DNA from: Gigantopelta aegis
Taxonomy: Eukaryota > Mollusca > Gastropoda > Neomphalida > Peltospiridae
Length of the DNA: 64,000 nucleotides
Assembly (NCBI RefSeq): GCF_016097555.1
Contig: NC_054708.1
Coordinates: 2,734,364 to 2,798,363 of the forward strand
Reading direction: 5' to 3'
Made by a program: the position numbers and the translations under genes
Notes under the pieces: model-generated
Database searches by the model: none
What the model was told of the DNA's origin: nothing
Seen by the model: only the letters and a program-made list of their open reading frames with translations
Shown here: piece by piece, positions 23,841 to 35,845 of the stretch
Layout of the letters: each line of letters starts with the position of its first letter
Position numbering within the stretch: the first letter of the stretch is position 1

Positions 23841-23875
<35 letters not shown>

Positions 23876-23965
23876 TGCGTCTTTGTGAGTGGGTGTCTGT
23901 GTGGTGTGTGCGCGCGTGTGTGTGTGTGAGGGTGTGTGAGTGTGTGTGCGCGTGCGCGTGAGGGT
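23738..23965. repeat. Compound (GT)n microsatellite with CGCG interruptions
   Basis: GT-rich repeat broken by GCGCGC and GAGAGA blocks. Alternating purine-pyrimidine over about 220 bp would favour Z-DNA. Cys/Val- and His/Thr-rich ORFs across it are artefacts. Confidence 0.9.
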
Positions 23966-23995
23966 TTGTTATAATATTGCATACGTTATTATGTA

Positions 23996-24298
23996 GGGGA
24001 CGGGATTTAGCTCAGTCAGTTGAGTGATCGCTTGAGGTGCTTGTGTCGCAGGATCGAACCTCTTCGGTGGATCAACTGATTGGGGTTTTTCTCATTCCAA
24101 CCAGTGCACCACTGGTCAAAGGCTGTGCTTTCTTGTGTGTGGGAAAGTGCATATAAAAGATCCCTTGCTGCATTAAGAACAAATGTAGCGGGTTTCCTCC
24201 GATGACTACGATTCAGAATGACCAAATGTTTGACATCTAATAGCCGATGATTAATTAATCAATGTTATCTAGAGGTGTTGTTAAACAAACCAAACTTT
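23996..24298 (+). mobile_element. SINE-alpha, full length, type b tRNA head
   Basis: The head reads GGGATTTAGCTCAGTCAGTT (A-box) and TCGCAGGATCGAACC (B-box), like a tRNA gene 5-prime two thirds. The body has CATATAAAAGATCCCTTGCT and GTAGCGGGTTTCCTCC. The tail is TAGCCGATGATTAATTAATC and ends GTTAAACAAACCAAAC. This is the best reference for the type b head in plus orientation. Confidence 0.9.
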
Positions 24299-24445
24299 AA
24301 ACGTTACTATTTACTTGAAACCGTCCGTCTCAACATTCCACATAAATTTGAGAAATAACCATTAGTGTATGAAGGAATAAACAGTCAATGAAGGATGGAC
24401 AGTTACATGCTGAGCACGTACGTCAGATGTTTTTGTGTTAGCACC

Positions 24446-24655
24446 ACGACTGCTATATCAAAGCCCGTGGTATGTGCTATTCTGTCTGTGGAATGTGCAT
24501 ATAAACGATCCCTTGTTACTTATGGAATTTTTTTTAGCGGGTTTCCTCTCTAAGACTATATGTAAACATTACCAAATGTTTGACATCCATTAGCCGATGA
24601 TTAATAAATCAATGTGCTCTAGTGGTGTCGTTAAACAAAAACAAAACTTTTGTGT
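24446..24655 (+). mobile_element. SINE-alpha, head-less copy
   Basis: GCCCGTGGTATGTGCTATTC to GTGTCGTTAAACAAAAACAA. The head is missing as in the 17.7-kb copy, and the breakpoints lie close together in the body. Confidence 0.85.
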
Positions 24656-25220
24656 TAGATATTTACCAATATAGTCACAATTGGAATATTTCGTTATTTG
24701 ATTATTTAGAAGAAAAAAAATAAGAACTAATAAAAATGTTTTGCCTCTTTTCCAACTTTTAATGACGACTCGGTGATAACCAGGTTGGCTGTTAGCATTT
24801 GTCTGGGCATAACAAACACCTAGCCCCAGCTCTTCAGTGAAACATTTCCATTCACTTGCTGCCCTACTTTGTCTAGTCGTCTGTACTGGGGTGTCTATCA
24901 CTTGGGAGGAATTTAGGACCGATATTGATCTCAGTCAGTAGAGCCTGACGTGCCGAAGTCGTGGAATCGGACTAATGAAAACGTGTATCGGGTTTTCTCT
25001 GAACACTAAATATCACAATTTATTACCCACGTGGTTAAAAATATCTTGGTACATATCAAAGTGATACGTCCCACTAGAACGCCAAGTGGGACGAAACACT
25101 TCGACGTCATCGATTGGCGCACTACAATCTTATATGAACGTCAACTAAACGACTTGGGTGATATAAATTAAGATCGATTATGGGTAATAAATAGGATATT
25201 AATGTCGCTACCATTTCATA
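24656..25220. other. No recognised gene
   Basis: A 103-codon minus-strand ORF spans part of the SINE tail and this region, so it is not a native gene. Confidence 0.4.
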
Positions 25221-25227
25221 GCATGTT

Positions 25228-25284
25228 TATGTCCCTCGTGAAATTATTGCAAAATTATTACACGAGGGACATAAACATGATAGG
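25228..25284. repeat. Perfect hairpin, 19-bp arms
   Basis: CATGTTTATGTCCCTCGTG is followed after a short AT-rich loop by its exact reverse complement CACGAGGGACATAAACATG. This could be a tiny foldback element or an extruding cruciform. Confidence 0.85.
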
Positions 25285-25491
25285 AAACGGAAGCTCGTTT
25301 AGCATCCTATAATTACGAAATGTTCTTATAGTCGACGATTAATCAACTGAATATTGTCTGATCTCAAAAGTCTTTATTCAACATTAATCCGCTTGCTAGT
25401 GATATTTTCGTGTATAAATCAGTTTATGAAGGTACTCATTTGGCTGGTTATTTACACGGTCTGCTGTATTTACATCGAAAATACAATAACC

Positions 25492-25492
<1 letters not shown>

Positions 25493-25546
<54 letters not shown>

Positions 25547-25556
25547 ACAAAACAAA
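25493..25556. repeat. (CAA)n microsatellite
   Basis: About 18 CAA triplets, then CAAA repeats. In one frame it encodes poly-Thr; not a gene. Confidence 0.95.
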
Positions 25557-25639
25557 CAAAACAAAAATATATAAAAATATATATATTAAAAACAATCGTA
25601 TCTTCAGAAAGGAACTGCTAAATAACTGCTAAATATGAC

Positions 25640-25659
25640 GTCATACATATTATATATAA

Positions 25660-25746
<87 letters not shown>
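25640..25746. repeat. (TA)n followed by (GA)n
   Basis: A TATATA block from about 25645 to 25680 gives way at once to a 66-bp GA run. Confidence 0.95.
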
Positions 25747-25748
<2 letters not shown>

Positions 25749-25749
25749 C

Positions 25750-27010
25750 ATCACATTGTCAGAATCGTGTGTGTCATTCAGCAAACGTACAATGACTATA
25801 TTGAATAGTTTCTAAACTAATTGGATTCTCTTTTCTCGAGTCATTTAATTGACGTATTTTGTGTTGTTTACAAGAAAGCAGATTGCAAATGTCAGCCTAT
25901 AATACGAACGTGATTACCAACTGATTGGCGGTTCAACGACCTCTCTGGTGGAGGATCGGACATTGCCCGCCCACGTAATCACTACCCCATCAGCTTCAGT
26001 AGCGTGTCTAATTTAATTCTTGCTTAGTTAATATGGTCGCGATTATAATTAACTCGGTGGTCTGTTCCTTATTAAATATCTCCCTTCTCCTGCATAAAAT
26101 CTCTCATTATCTCAAAGTTTTCTGCATCTTAATTTAGTTCACATTTTACATTTAGTTTGTGATTTGTCCATGCGAACGATGAACTTTGCCACAAACTTTG
26201 CCACAAACTATACAGCCCGAGTACTCTGCCGTTCGAGAGCTAGACGGACTTTTGAATGGTTATGATCGCGCTCTGCCGTCCGAGATAACTCTATAGCGAA
26301 AACGCGGAATGGCTAACTACCACACTGTAGACAAAGATTCCCGCTCTAATACAACAACAATTCTAAGTTTGACACTGAATACCTGTACATTGATCATTTC
26401 GAGTTCGCCGATAACAAATATTTTACATAGTAACCACTAATAGGTATCAAGAACACCCCCCCCCCCTTTCCCAATGTAGTACATTTCATAATTGTGTAAA
26501 ATAAAACCTATATTACACATTGGACCTCGAATGAAAGCGTACTCTATATCATGCATTTATTTACAGTCTTTAAAAAAAGGTTTATACCATGCCTATCTAT
26601 CCTAAATAATTTGCCTCAAATAAAAAAACATTTCAGCCTATCTACCTTGATTTTGGGGGTTTAGGTAATCGGAACCACGCATATTATTTTGTTTGGCTTC
26701 ACCAAATACCAGTAGACACGTGGGGACATCAAAATAGAAGATCCGTGTCAAAAAGATCTCAACTAGATGAAGGGAAGCAACTCCAAATTCATTCTGTCAA
26801 TATTTTAAAAGCATAGTCTGAATGGAATTGTGTCCTCAAAGCTGTGATTTAATTTGCTCTGTGAAATAATGCAGTGCAGTATATTTTGGTACACCGAATA
26901 CTGTTTGCTTTGTTTTGTTAAATAGCTGTAATAGTTTCAGCTGGTCAATGAAATAATTTTACATCATGTGAGGTTTACATTTTTAACATTATATATATGT
27001 GTAATATTGT
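25750..27010. other. No recognised gene
   Basis: AT-rich single-copy DNA with a C run at 26455-26466. A small local direct repeat, AACTTTGCCACA, occurs twice at about 26182-26206. Confidence 0.4.
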
Positions 27011-27011
27011 A

Positions 27012-27572
27012 TGATACCCCAATCTAATTAAAATTAGCTCCACTATTACATGTGAATCTAACAGCAGCCCGGTGGAGCTCATGTCCAGTTGACCTTTCAT
27101 TCGACCAATCAAAACCTTACTTGCAAAATCATGCCAGTGATTTGAAAAGAATTTGAAAACATTCGGGATAATGCCGAGCGTATACGAAATAATTCGGGTG
27201 AATTACGAAGTATACCGGAAACTAATTGCAATATAAAATTTTATATAAAATTCGTTTCAAGACGAAAAAACACCGTGATGGTATAGCCATAAAATCTGTT
27301 ATAGCCATAACAATACTAGTATACAATCCAAAGTTTATTACTGCACTTTTCCCCCTGTTTTTTCAATGGTGAAATAGACCAACAGTCTCACCCAATATTT
27401 TTAGAATTTGTATGCTCCCGAATAACGCTATAAAAGGCGAAGTGTAATTGGTCGATATTTAAATTGTTATTTATAGATGAAATGTCACCTGGACATGGGA
27501 GTCCACGCAATTCTGTTAGATCTACTGGCTAGACCCAGTAGAGCTAATTTTAATCAGATTGATGATACCCAT
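27012..27572. mobile_element. MITE-G foldback element
   Basis: The left end GATACCCCAATCTAATTAAA plus ATTAGCTCCAC mirrors the right end AGAGCTAATTTTAATCAGAT plus TGATGATACCC. Further in, CATGTCCAGTTGACCTTTCA on the left pairs with TGAAATGTCACCTGGACATG on the right. The element is about 560 bp with imperfect arms of over 100 bp and no ORF. Confidence 0.7.
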
Positions 27573-27664
27573 ACGAGACTGACAGACAGACAGACGGATA
27601 TTTTATTAAAGTTTCACTTTATGTACACAATCATATAATGTGAGAGCGAGTGCGTATAATTTTT

Positions 27665-27765
27665 ACATGCTCATATACCACTAGAGTTTCGAGCATGTCC
27701 GTCCCGGGGCCTGTTTCTGGATAGCCAGGGGCTTGTCCCGGGACAGAAAAAAATGAGCGACTTAG
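27665..27765. repeat. Dispersed repeat (pairs with 32930-33000)
   Basis: GCATGTCCGTCCCGGGGCCT and CTGGATAGCCAGGGGCTTGT plus CCCGGGACAGA recur at 32.94 kb with few changes. The class is unknown. Confidence 0.6.
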
Positions 27766-28030
27766 CTGAAACAGGTGGAGATAACTCTATTCCAGATGGC
27801 GCGACGATCGACAGGGTCCCAGAAACCTGGTTTGTTTCTGACTGGCTTCAGGTTATAAGCGACCAACTGAGTGACTGAGTTTGTTTTAACAGTAAAGTAA
27901 TGTTTTAAATATCAGAATGTGTTTTGTTGCATTTTTCTTAATGTCTATCTAATTGGGAAAAGTACATTAAAAAAATTTGGGTGGCAAAGTTGAGTTTTTA
28001 TGCGGCAAAGTGTACCCATGCACACTTTTT
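27766..28030. other. No recognised feature
   Basis: Unique-looking spacer. Confidence 0.35.
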
Positions 28031-28049
28031 TATACAGTGTCAACCGAAC

Positions 28050-28192
28050 GCATTGAGTATTATACAAAATATATATTTATTACTTTTACTGTTAATGTCT
28101 TTTCCACGATATCTAAGTATATAAAATACTAGACCGCCCTGTGTAGGAACGTGCTGTATAGAGCCGTCATCACTATATATATATATATATAT
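28050..28192. repeat. Dispersed repeat, copy 1 (pairs with 29340-29575)
   Basis: TTTACTGTTAATGTCTTTTC, ATCTAAGTATATAAAATACT and AGACCGCCCTGTGTAGGAAC recur in the same order at 29.34-29.57 kb. Confidence 0.6.
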
Positions 28193-28261
28193 TTTAATAC
28201 TACACACGCACACATTATACCATCGATGTTCCAAACTGCGTTCACCTAACAACAAAAACAC

Positions 28262-29215
28262 AATATTATTCTACATTTTTCAGCTACGATACGTGAAATA
28301 AAATAGATTTTAATCATTTAACGTAAAAAATCAACAATTTGGATGTAAAACAAATCCATTCTAGTAAACAAAAGTGAAACACCCTAGAGTAAATAGGAAA
28401 AAGTGCGACGTTTCTAACTGCATTCAGGCGCATGCGTTTGCAAAAAGTATCGTAATGCGCATGTGCAGTTCATCATTTTCCATTTTTAAGACAACTACAT
28501 GAAAAAATATATGTTTCTTAATTATGCACAGTTGCCGAACACTTAATTTATTCAATTTTTTTTAATGGAAAAATTCAATTTGTCAAGCGTTCTGGTCCGG
28601 TCCGCGTTTTATCAACACACATCGCTCACACTAAGTTGATGTCAATACTGATAGGCATTACGTCCATACCTGCGCATAGTTTGTAAAATATAAATTTTTT
28701 AATGAATTGATTCTAAATTAACAAAATTTATATACTCAAAATTATTTACAACTGTTATGAATGTATTATGAATACTATTCACTACAATAGAGGCACAAAA
28801 ATGTAGCATACCTTTTGCAGATCGAATATAATAATTGAAAACAAATTCTAACAACGGGTCCGAAAAATCATAAAAATTAAATTCTTTGGCCTCGTTGATC
28901 TGGCACGTGTGAGGTCATGTGACACGCACCGAAAGTTAATTCGTCTTTCTCCATTTTAAGTCAATTTCTACGAGTCATGTGGATCCGATATCGGTAATTT
29001 TAAGGAATAAACAAAAACGACTTAGTAAAATTAATGGTTTTAGGGGTTTGTAAAGTTTTGTATTTAGATACTTACTTTTCTCAACTTTGTTTATAAAAAT
29101 GTTCCTGAACTGTGAAGAAAAACCTCATAAATGAACGACATGCCGATGACAACAAATCGATTGCGCGAACCGTGCACGAGAAAACAAAGTGAACGGAATT
29201 TGAAGCATAACGCAG
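28262..29215. other. No recognised gene
   Basis: AT-rich DNA with scattered ATG codons. Nothing with exon-like character. Confidence 0.4.
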
Positions 29216-29339
29216 TTAGGGACGTTGACGATACATATGCACATATATATTTTATTGATTATTATTCACAATATACATATATTTTCTTTATTATTACTGA
29301 CTCCCACCCTCATATCTCAGTACACATGCAGACAAACGT

Positions 29340-29575
29340 GCTGTGTAGGAACGTCCTGTACAGAGCCGTCATCACTATATATTTTTTTTTTAACACGCAC
29401 ACGTTAAATATATTTTTAAAAAATCGAGTATTATCCAAAATATACATATATTTTCTTTATATACAAAATATATATTTATTCCCTTTACTGTTAATGTGTT
29501 TTCCACCATATCTAAGTATATAAAATACTAGACCGTCCTGTGCAGAACTATAGAACGTCATGTACAGAGCCGATA
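29340..29575. repeat. Dispersed repeat, copy 2 with internal duplication
   Basis: GTAGGAACGTCCTGTACAGA and GCCGTCATCACTATATA occur once. After an AT-rich gap, TTTACTGTTAATGTGTTTTC, TAGACCGTCCTG and ATGTACAGAGCCG follow, so the block is present about one and a half times. Confidence 0.55.
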
Positions 29576-29885
29576 AGGTTTTGATCCGTTATGATCGTGG
29601 TATAACAAAGAATGACAAAGCAATGAAAAAACATACAGCTATTTTCCGAGTTTGTTGGACCCTGACGAGTGACGCGCCACCTGTTTTATTATCTCCCCTG
29701 TTCTCGCCCATTAAGCGGACAATTTTGAAATTTACATCCAAAAATTAAATAGTGGGCCTTTAAAATGTTGATGCGCATCTCTAATTAATATAATTAATAA
29801 AGAAAATCCTACTCATTAAATTTGGTCGCTAGATTAGATCGGGTGGTCAAAAAGAAATTAGATTAGATCGGTGGCCTGACTCGGG

Positions 29886-29908
29886 ATGGAGGGGGGGGGG
29901 GGGGGGTA
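29886..29908. repeat. Poly-G run
   Basis: About 17 G after GGATGGAG. Confidence 0.85.
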
Positions 29909-30205
29909 GAGTTAAAAATGGGCAGAATTTTGAAAATAGCAATTAGTAAAAAAAAGTTAATAGAATTTTTTTAAAAGAAGGAAAAAAGTTACAAGCCAAA
30001 AATAAAAAGAATTGACTGCTCGGTCGAATATTTATATAATTTGGAGCATTTTAGAAGGACAGTCCAAAAATAAATAAGAGAAAGAAGAGAGGATCGGACT
30101 ATTTAATTAAACAGATTTTTTAAAAGTAATTTTGACATAAACTTTTGAACGAAGGTCTAAAGGTCATATAATGCAATTTAAAATACTGTATAAAAGTACA
30201 TAAGC
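29909..30205. other. No recognised feature
   Basis: A-rich DNA. It is expected to hold the continuation of the LINE fragment at 30579 if the MITE simply inserted, but no reverse transcriptase sequence is visible here. Confidence 0.35.
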
Positions 30206-30209
30206 AATT

Positions 30210-30578
30210 CCTTACAGGAACTATGAAATTGCTGCTATTTTTAAGATGTTATCGACTAACAGAGACTTTTAACGACTGTAATTACATATCAAATATATTT
30301 TTCTGTATAAAATATTAGTGGTTGTATATTAAATGTGTTTCTGATCGTTCTAATATTTGTACTAGGTAAATTTCATTTTATTTCCGAAAATATTATTTTG
30401 AAGACAAAATCCAGTTTGGGCTTCTTACAAATATTAAAACGACAAGAAACACATTGAATATAGAGACACTGATATTCTAAACCAGAAAATATATTTAATA
30501 TGTAAATTTAAGCGTAGAAATATTTTATTAGTCCGAAACATCTTACAATGCAGCAAGCTCAGGAATGCCCCTTTAAAG
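30210..30578. mobile_element. MITE-A foldback element, copy 2 (inverted)
   Basis: Reverse complement of the 19.0-kb copy: TTTAACGACTGTAATTACAT, GTTTCTGATCGTTCTAATAT, CAAAATCCAGTTTGGGCTTC and the end CAGGAATGCCCCTTTAAA. It sits at the edge of a LINE reverse transcriptase fragment. Confidence 0.8.
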
Positions 30579-30850
30579 CCATTTAGTGTTACACAGCTCC
30601 ATACATTCGAGTACAAATCGCGTAGTGCCTGTAACAGGGTTCCACCCACGCCTACCATCGTCTATGTCGTCTATTGGTTTGCCACGGCGTGGACCGATCA
30701 ACTGAGTCGTATGCTTTCTTAAAATCAACAAAAGCTGTAAACGAGTGCAGTTTCTTCTTCTGTCTCGTTTCAATGATGGAAGTCAGTGTTGTAAGATGAT
30801 CAATATGTGTGTGTAGTGTGTTGGTGTACCGGTTCCGATGTCGTATACTG
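30579..30850 (-). pseudogene. LINE reverse transcriptase fragment
   Basis: Non-LTR retrotransposon reverse transcriptase copies RNA into DNA at the target site. On the minus strand, one frame reads IIETRQKKKLHSFTAFVDFK and then KAYDSVDR (motif at about 30694-30750). This is the family's first catalytic block, whose Asp follows AFV. A second frame continues VGVGGTLLQALRDLY and WSCVTLNG, matching the next conserved RT block. A frameshift and a stop between them, and loss of the FADD region, make it dead. MITE-A sits right after LNG. The clade cannot be fixed from so little sequence. Confidence 0.8.
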
Positions 30851-31059
30851 TATACTATTTTTTAAAACGAAACTATCACAGTTTAAACTACGACCCATTA
30901 CAGTTTAATTACAACTAGTGCGTTTGGTTTCTTGGAATGTTTGAGAAAACCCCAATACTGTTTACCAGACAATTAGCAGGCGCCTGTGCGCTGTAATTTA
31001 TACTGAGAATGGTGTAGACTGGCGAGTTAAGTTTCTAGAAGGGTCAAAAGTATATATGT

Positions 31060-31068
31060 GTGTATGTG

Positions 31069-31122
<54 letters not shown>
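31060..31122. repeat. (TA)n microsatellite
   Basis: TATG repeats lead into about 40 bp of alternating TA. Confidence 0.9.
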
Positions 31123-31123
<1 letters not shown>

Positions 31124-31124
31124 G

Positions 31125-32515
31125 CTTGTACAGAGCAGACCATGACACACCTATCCACCCCACCCCAGCCCACAAACACGCCTGGTTCGGTTCTTTAACG
31201 ACACCCACCCACCCCCACCCCCCAGTGCAGTTTAAATTACGACTATTAGATTGGGTTTCTATCTGACTACATCTGAACAGTGTTTGACTGCGTGTTGGGT
31301 CATTAATACATTAGCTCATTCACAGAGTGTCATTACAGTAGATACTGTTTACTAAGGTGACATGTTAATTCGTTTAATGGGTCATAAGGTCGCTGCTATA
31401 GTACCAGTTTTTAACGGCTACACGTACACATGAAACATGTCTCTGTCTAATGTACGCGTGCTTACATATCCAACGTGTTGCTGATCTTCCTCGTGTTTGT
31501 ACTAACTTAAATTTCATTTCACTTTAATAGTCTGAAGGAGAGATCAAATGTAGTCAGGAGCATTATTATGAAAGGGTGTTTAGTTTATAGTACATGGTAC
31601 TATATAGTTGTAACTATGGAAACCTATCTATTTACTCATTAACTCTCCCATTCACATGGTGATCTACGTCCCTCCACAATACTTACATCATTACACAGAG
31701 GTCTCTAATACAAATAATTTGAGGGGTTGTGTCCTGTGCTACAACCTTTGGTTACATAGTTATAGCAATTTTCGTTGGCCACCCCACCCATCTAAATTGT
31801 TCTTCCAAATTTGGTCATTGAGGCTGTGTTTTCAAACGTTATTTTCTCAGTTATTATTGCCGGGTTACAGAAAGTTTACCCTCACTTTTCTGTCTACCCA
31901 CATGGTGTGCTTACAGAACATGAAGAATAACTTGGGGGGCATTTCATGCACACGGGGGCACACCCTCAATTGACTGGACTATACGTTTCATGATTCTATC
32001 TGATTCAATTTGAGTATATGATTACATTTCGTTTCTTGAGATTAACGATCCTCAATGAACCATGCATGATATACTGTTTCATAACCTGACTGGGAACCTG
32101 TCTTTTAAATTGAACTTTCAATAGACCTAACCGAAATCTTACAGCGACATTCCGTATTTTTAAAACTTTAATTCCCCCTGTGTCGCCACGCACCGCAAGT
32201 CTTTCAGGACTTATTTATACGAGAAATAATTTGAAAAGTTCAGTCCACGCGTGTGGTGTGTCGTACACACTGGCGTTCTTTGTTTGGCGTATTTCAAGTG
32301 GATTTATTTGTTCCGGGAATAATGGTTTGTTGTCCTTTGTGTGGAGATGAAGTTTTAAAATGCACACCTTCAAATAGAGCACATAATTATATACGTATAT
32401 TTGATATATGGTACCCATAGGCTAAAGTCAGAACTGTGCGACTAATAGCTTACTTTCGCCATATGAAATTAAGAATTTGAGATCAGCCTTGACGATCTTC
32501 AGGGGGAAAAAAGAA
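31125..32515. other. No recognised gene
   Basis: The longest ORF (105 codons at 31656-31973, plus) has no domain and poor codon character. The rest is AT-rich single-copy DNA. Confidence 0.4.
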
Positions 32516-32517
32516 AG

Positions 32518-32583
32518 GAAGGAAATATTTTATTTAACGACGCACTCAACACATTTTGTTTACGGTTACATATATATGGCTTC
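32518..32583 (-). mobile_element. SINE-beta tail fragment
   Basis: ATTTTATTTAACGACGCACT and CAACACATTTTGTTTACGGT plus TATGGCTTC. Body and head are missing. Confidence 0.7.
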
Positions 32584-32584
32584 G

Positions 32585-33980
32585 GTGACGATCTTCTGTG
32601 ACTAAAACTAGTTTGTGACGTCTCTGATCGCGTAAGCTTGACTGATAATCAAATCGGTGGTGTGGGTTTCCTTTCTACCTTTCTACCTGACCTTGACCTT
32701 GAAAACATGAAGCTAGTTCGTGACGAAAGTTGTTATCTAAAAGGTGCCTTGTGTTTTAGACGGGTAACTCTCCATACACGAAATATTTAAACGTCTGTTT
32801 TCACAAACCTACACGTTTCGCACTCTGGCTAATAGGAATAGGTATGATGAGATGGTTTGTATCGCATATATATGGGTTCCCTGCATCACGATACTATGAC
32901 TATCAACTAGTTTAACATGCTTTTATACCACTAATATGTCAGGCATGTCCATCCCGGATCCTGTCTCTGGATAGCCAGGGACTTAACCCGGGACAGAATA
33001 TCACGATATATATAATATATTAGTTTCAGAAGCAATAACCGATTTTAAGGAATGATTCAGACAAAATAACGAAAGTACATGATTCAGGTTGAAGTGTATT
33101 ACTCAAAACATGAAATATATGGATCACATTAAAGCTTATTTAATAATGTCAGGTTCTTCCTTCTTCTACGTCTATGAACACTGTGAAGAAAACCAATCGA
33201 GTCTAAGAGATCCGGCTTTCCGACTGGTAACGAACTTTCAAAATATTAAAAATACCGACTGTATCGGTAAAGGTAGGGTGTATCGCAATTAAGGTGCAAT
33301 GGTACGGTCAAAACGCTGTTGCGATATCTTACGATATAGCAAACCCGAAATATAGTACGTAATGTAATATAGATGATATTAGGCTGTTTAATATTCATGT
33401 TTCTTATGTAAAAGTAGAAGGAATAAATATTTCAATGAACTTTAAGTATTACTTTAAGTTGAAATCCTAAAGCATTTAGTCCATATGTGGGGGGTTTTCA
33501 TGAAAATTAGCATGTCTACTAATTGTGGATACATTGCCGCCGTCTGTGCTGTACCGCTTGATTCTTGGCAGTGTAAACGGGGTGTGTATGTCCACGCCTG
33601 TTTAGTGTATGGTAGTTATTTAATGTGGTAAGGGGAGGGGGAGCTTGCTTATAAATAAAGGTATATATTTTTTAATTCCTTAAAAGGGGGGGGGGGGGGG
33701 GGGGCTTATTCAAAGACATGGGCTAATGTCTATCGAATACGAAAACAATAACGTGTAAAACCTGTACCGCGGTTCGTATCGAGTTGATCAAATATCGTTG
33801 TAGCACTAATCGTAATACCCTATGGTATGCCTATAATATAGCGTATCCCTACTGGCTTCCCCTTACAGATATCGGCCATAGACACTGCTGTAATGTACAT
33901 TGATGGAAATCGCACGCACTGAAGGTAACTGGAATACCTAGCGGATTAAAGTTCGCGGTTGTGTCACGACATTAACATGT
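32585..33980. other. No recognised gene; dispersed repeat at 32930-33000
   Basis: The only recognised item is GCATGTCCATCCCGGATCCT with CTGGATAGCCAGGGACTTAA, the partner of the 27.67-kb repeat. A poly-G run lies at 33686-33703. Confidence 0.45.
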
Positions 33981-34059
33981 ATTAGCGTGCCCATACCCAC
34001 TGTAGGTTCAGGCACGTCCGTCCTGGGCATGAGTGCTGGTTTACACTAGAACCTCTGTC

Positions 34060-34322
34060 ACGCGTGTCGTTTCATTTCTTATTGTCGTGCTTTTATCCAA
34101 TTACGGTTCAAGCACCCTGTCCTGGGCACACACACCTCGGCTATCTGGGCTGTCTGTTCAGGACAGTGGGTTAGTGAGAGAGACGACTGCATGCTGGCCT
34201 TACACCTACTCATGAGTCGTTACTCTCGCTCTGGGTGAAAGCCGTTACCTGGATGCGAACCCAGTACCACCTACCAGGCTTCAGTCTGATGACTTAACCA
34301 CTACATCACCGAGGCCGGTTGT
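34060..34322 (-). mobile_element. SINE-gamma
   Basis: Same block order as at 12.2 kb: AGCACCCTGTCCTGGGCACA, CAGGACAGTGGGTTAGTGAG, CCTTACACCTACTCATGAGT, and the tRNA-like head ending ACCGAGGCCGGT (minus strand ACCGGCCTCGGTGATGTAGT). Confidence 0.75.
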
Positions 34323-34324
34323 CA

Positions 34325-34830
34325 TATCCTGTGGGTGTGGCTAATGTTTGGCATGCTTCCATCAGACAACTGTTCAAGGACGCCTGCCGTAGGCACAACC
34401 AGGGAGAATTCTGTCCAAGACCGCAGTGTTATATCTTCTCGCAGACAATGATATTTAACACACATACCTGCCGAGTGTGTTTGTTTCTGAGAACAAACCG
34501 TGTAACATACTCCACTGTTTCTGGTGGTCGCCCTCAGCCACCCGGTAATACTAGGGCTAAACGGATTATACAACCTCCTTTGACAGTGTACGCCACCGCC
34601 AACACAGGACTAAATATAATACTGCAGAGACAATGACCAACCGAACCGCGAAAGACCCCCCATTGTTAAATACCGTGTATTGTGCTGATCACAAAGAGAT
34701 ATTTAGTAGAAATAATATTGACAGTCAATCCAGTCACTGGTAATATGTGTTTACGGCAGCCGCTTTCTTCAGATCCAGTGTAGTGTGTGTGGGTATATAC
34801 CCGGTAATACACTGACATGGGGAACCACCG
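34325..34830. other. No recognised gene
   Basis: Overlapping ORFs of 105 (plus) and 83 (minus) codons occupy 34319-34636. Neither shows a domain, and both begin inside or next to the SINE, so they are not called. Confidence 0.35.
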
Positions 34831-34836
34831 CTGGTT

Positions 34837-34843
34837 TATATAA
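34837..34843 (+). promoter_or_regulatory. Possible TATA box (TATATAA)
   Basis: A clean TATATAA sits in otherwise mixed sequence about 1 kb before the 232-codon gene. It would fit a 5-prime untranslated exon starting near 34866. This is positional inference only. Confidence 0.2.
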
Positions 34844-35169
34844 CTGTGCCCGCAAGATTAACGGAGTTGCATTGTGTTGTTGTCTGTGATCGTGTGAGAT
34901 ATTCAGCTGCGAGACGACTGGGGTGTTGTAGGCAGTGTCTTCCTACAACGTTGTGTCACTTTACTGATGTTGTGCTGACGTGAACGCGTGTGTTCTTTCA
35001 CAGTGTGGCACTCACTGCGAATAATGTGTTTGTGATAGTAATACAGAAGATATAAATTAACTTTTTAGACCTGAACATTCTGGAAACCTCAATGATTTTT
35101 AACATCAAAAATAGTGTATTTAACAAGTTCGTTAACTTTATTGAATTCTGTTGATCAAGATCAAATTTC

Positions 35170-35845
35170 CAATGTTTTTTCATATATAAAAGAAGTCATT
35201 TCGGAAATTACTAGTGCGTTTCGTTAGGTAAAAGTATTCATTAATCTGGTTTACACCAGTATTTGATGTTATAACATTTTAAAACACACTGAAGATTTTC
35301 AACATTAGTGTCAAATATTTCGGTCAGATTTGTGATCCTCATTTTATCGTTTTGACTGGCAACCAGCACTTCCATCACAGACTTGAAAATACCTGTCTAG
35401 GATTTTACTGAGGTCTCAACTAGCGATCAGTAACTTCACATGACATAATGTTTTTAATGTGTTTTATACATAAACTACGTCATTTCGGAAATAACTCGTG
35501 TGTTTAGTTAGTAAAGATTATTTGCTTTAAACCAATATATGATGCTGAAACGTTAAAAAGATACACTGAAGATCTTCAGATTTGTGTCAAATATTTCGGT
35601 CATATTTGTGATCCTTATGTTATCATTTTGACTGACACCAGCACTTCCATCATCCATTAAAACTACCTATCTGTGATTCTAGTGAGGTCTCAACCAGCAC
35701 TTCCATCACCCATTAAAACTACCTGTCTGTGATTCTACTGAGGTCTCAACCATCACCTATTAAAACTAGCTGTCTGTGGTTCTACTGAGGCTTCAGCTGT
35801 CTGTAATTGTAGCAGCGATCGCTAACTTCATGCGACAATGGACGA
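35170..35845 (+). repeat. Direct duplication of the leader region upstream of the 232-codon gene
   Basis: Block 1 (about 35170-35455) and block 2 (about 35465-35845) share CATTTCGGAAAT, ACACTGAAGAT, GTGTCAAATATTTCGGTCA, TTTGTGATCCT and CCAGCACTTCCATCA in order, ending in a region like GCGATC-xx-TAACTTCA close to the start codon. Within block 2 a shorter unit (CCATTAAAACTACCTGTCTG, TGATTCTACTGAGGTCTCAA) is repeated about three times. Confidence 0.75.

Noticed and set aside
23996..24060. Possible functional tRNA gene
   Set aside because: A- and B-boxes are present but no complete acceptor and T-arm pairing, and the sequence runs into a SINE body.
29131..29523. 130-codon plus-strand ORF
   Set aside because: Rich in Tyr, Ile and Phe from AT-rich sequence and overlaps a dispersed repeat. 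Second copy lacks the ORF.
31656..31973. 105-codon plus-strand ORF
   Set aside because: No domain, no splice context, no bias in codon use.
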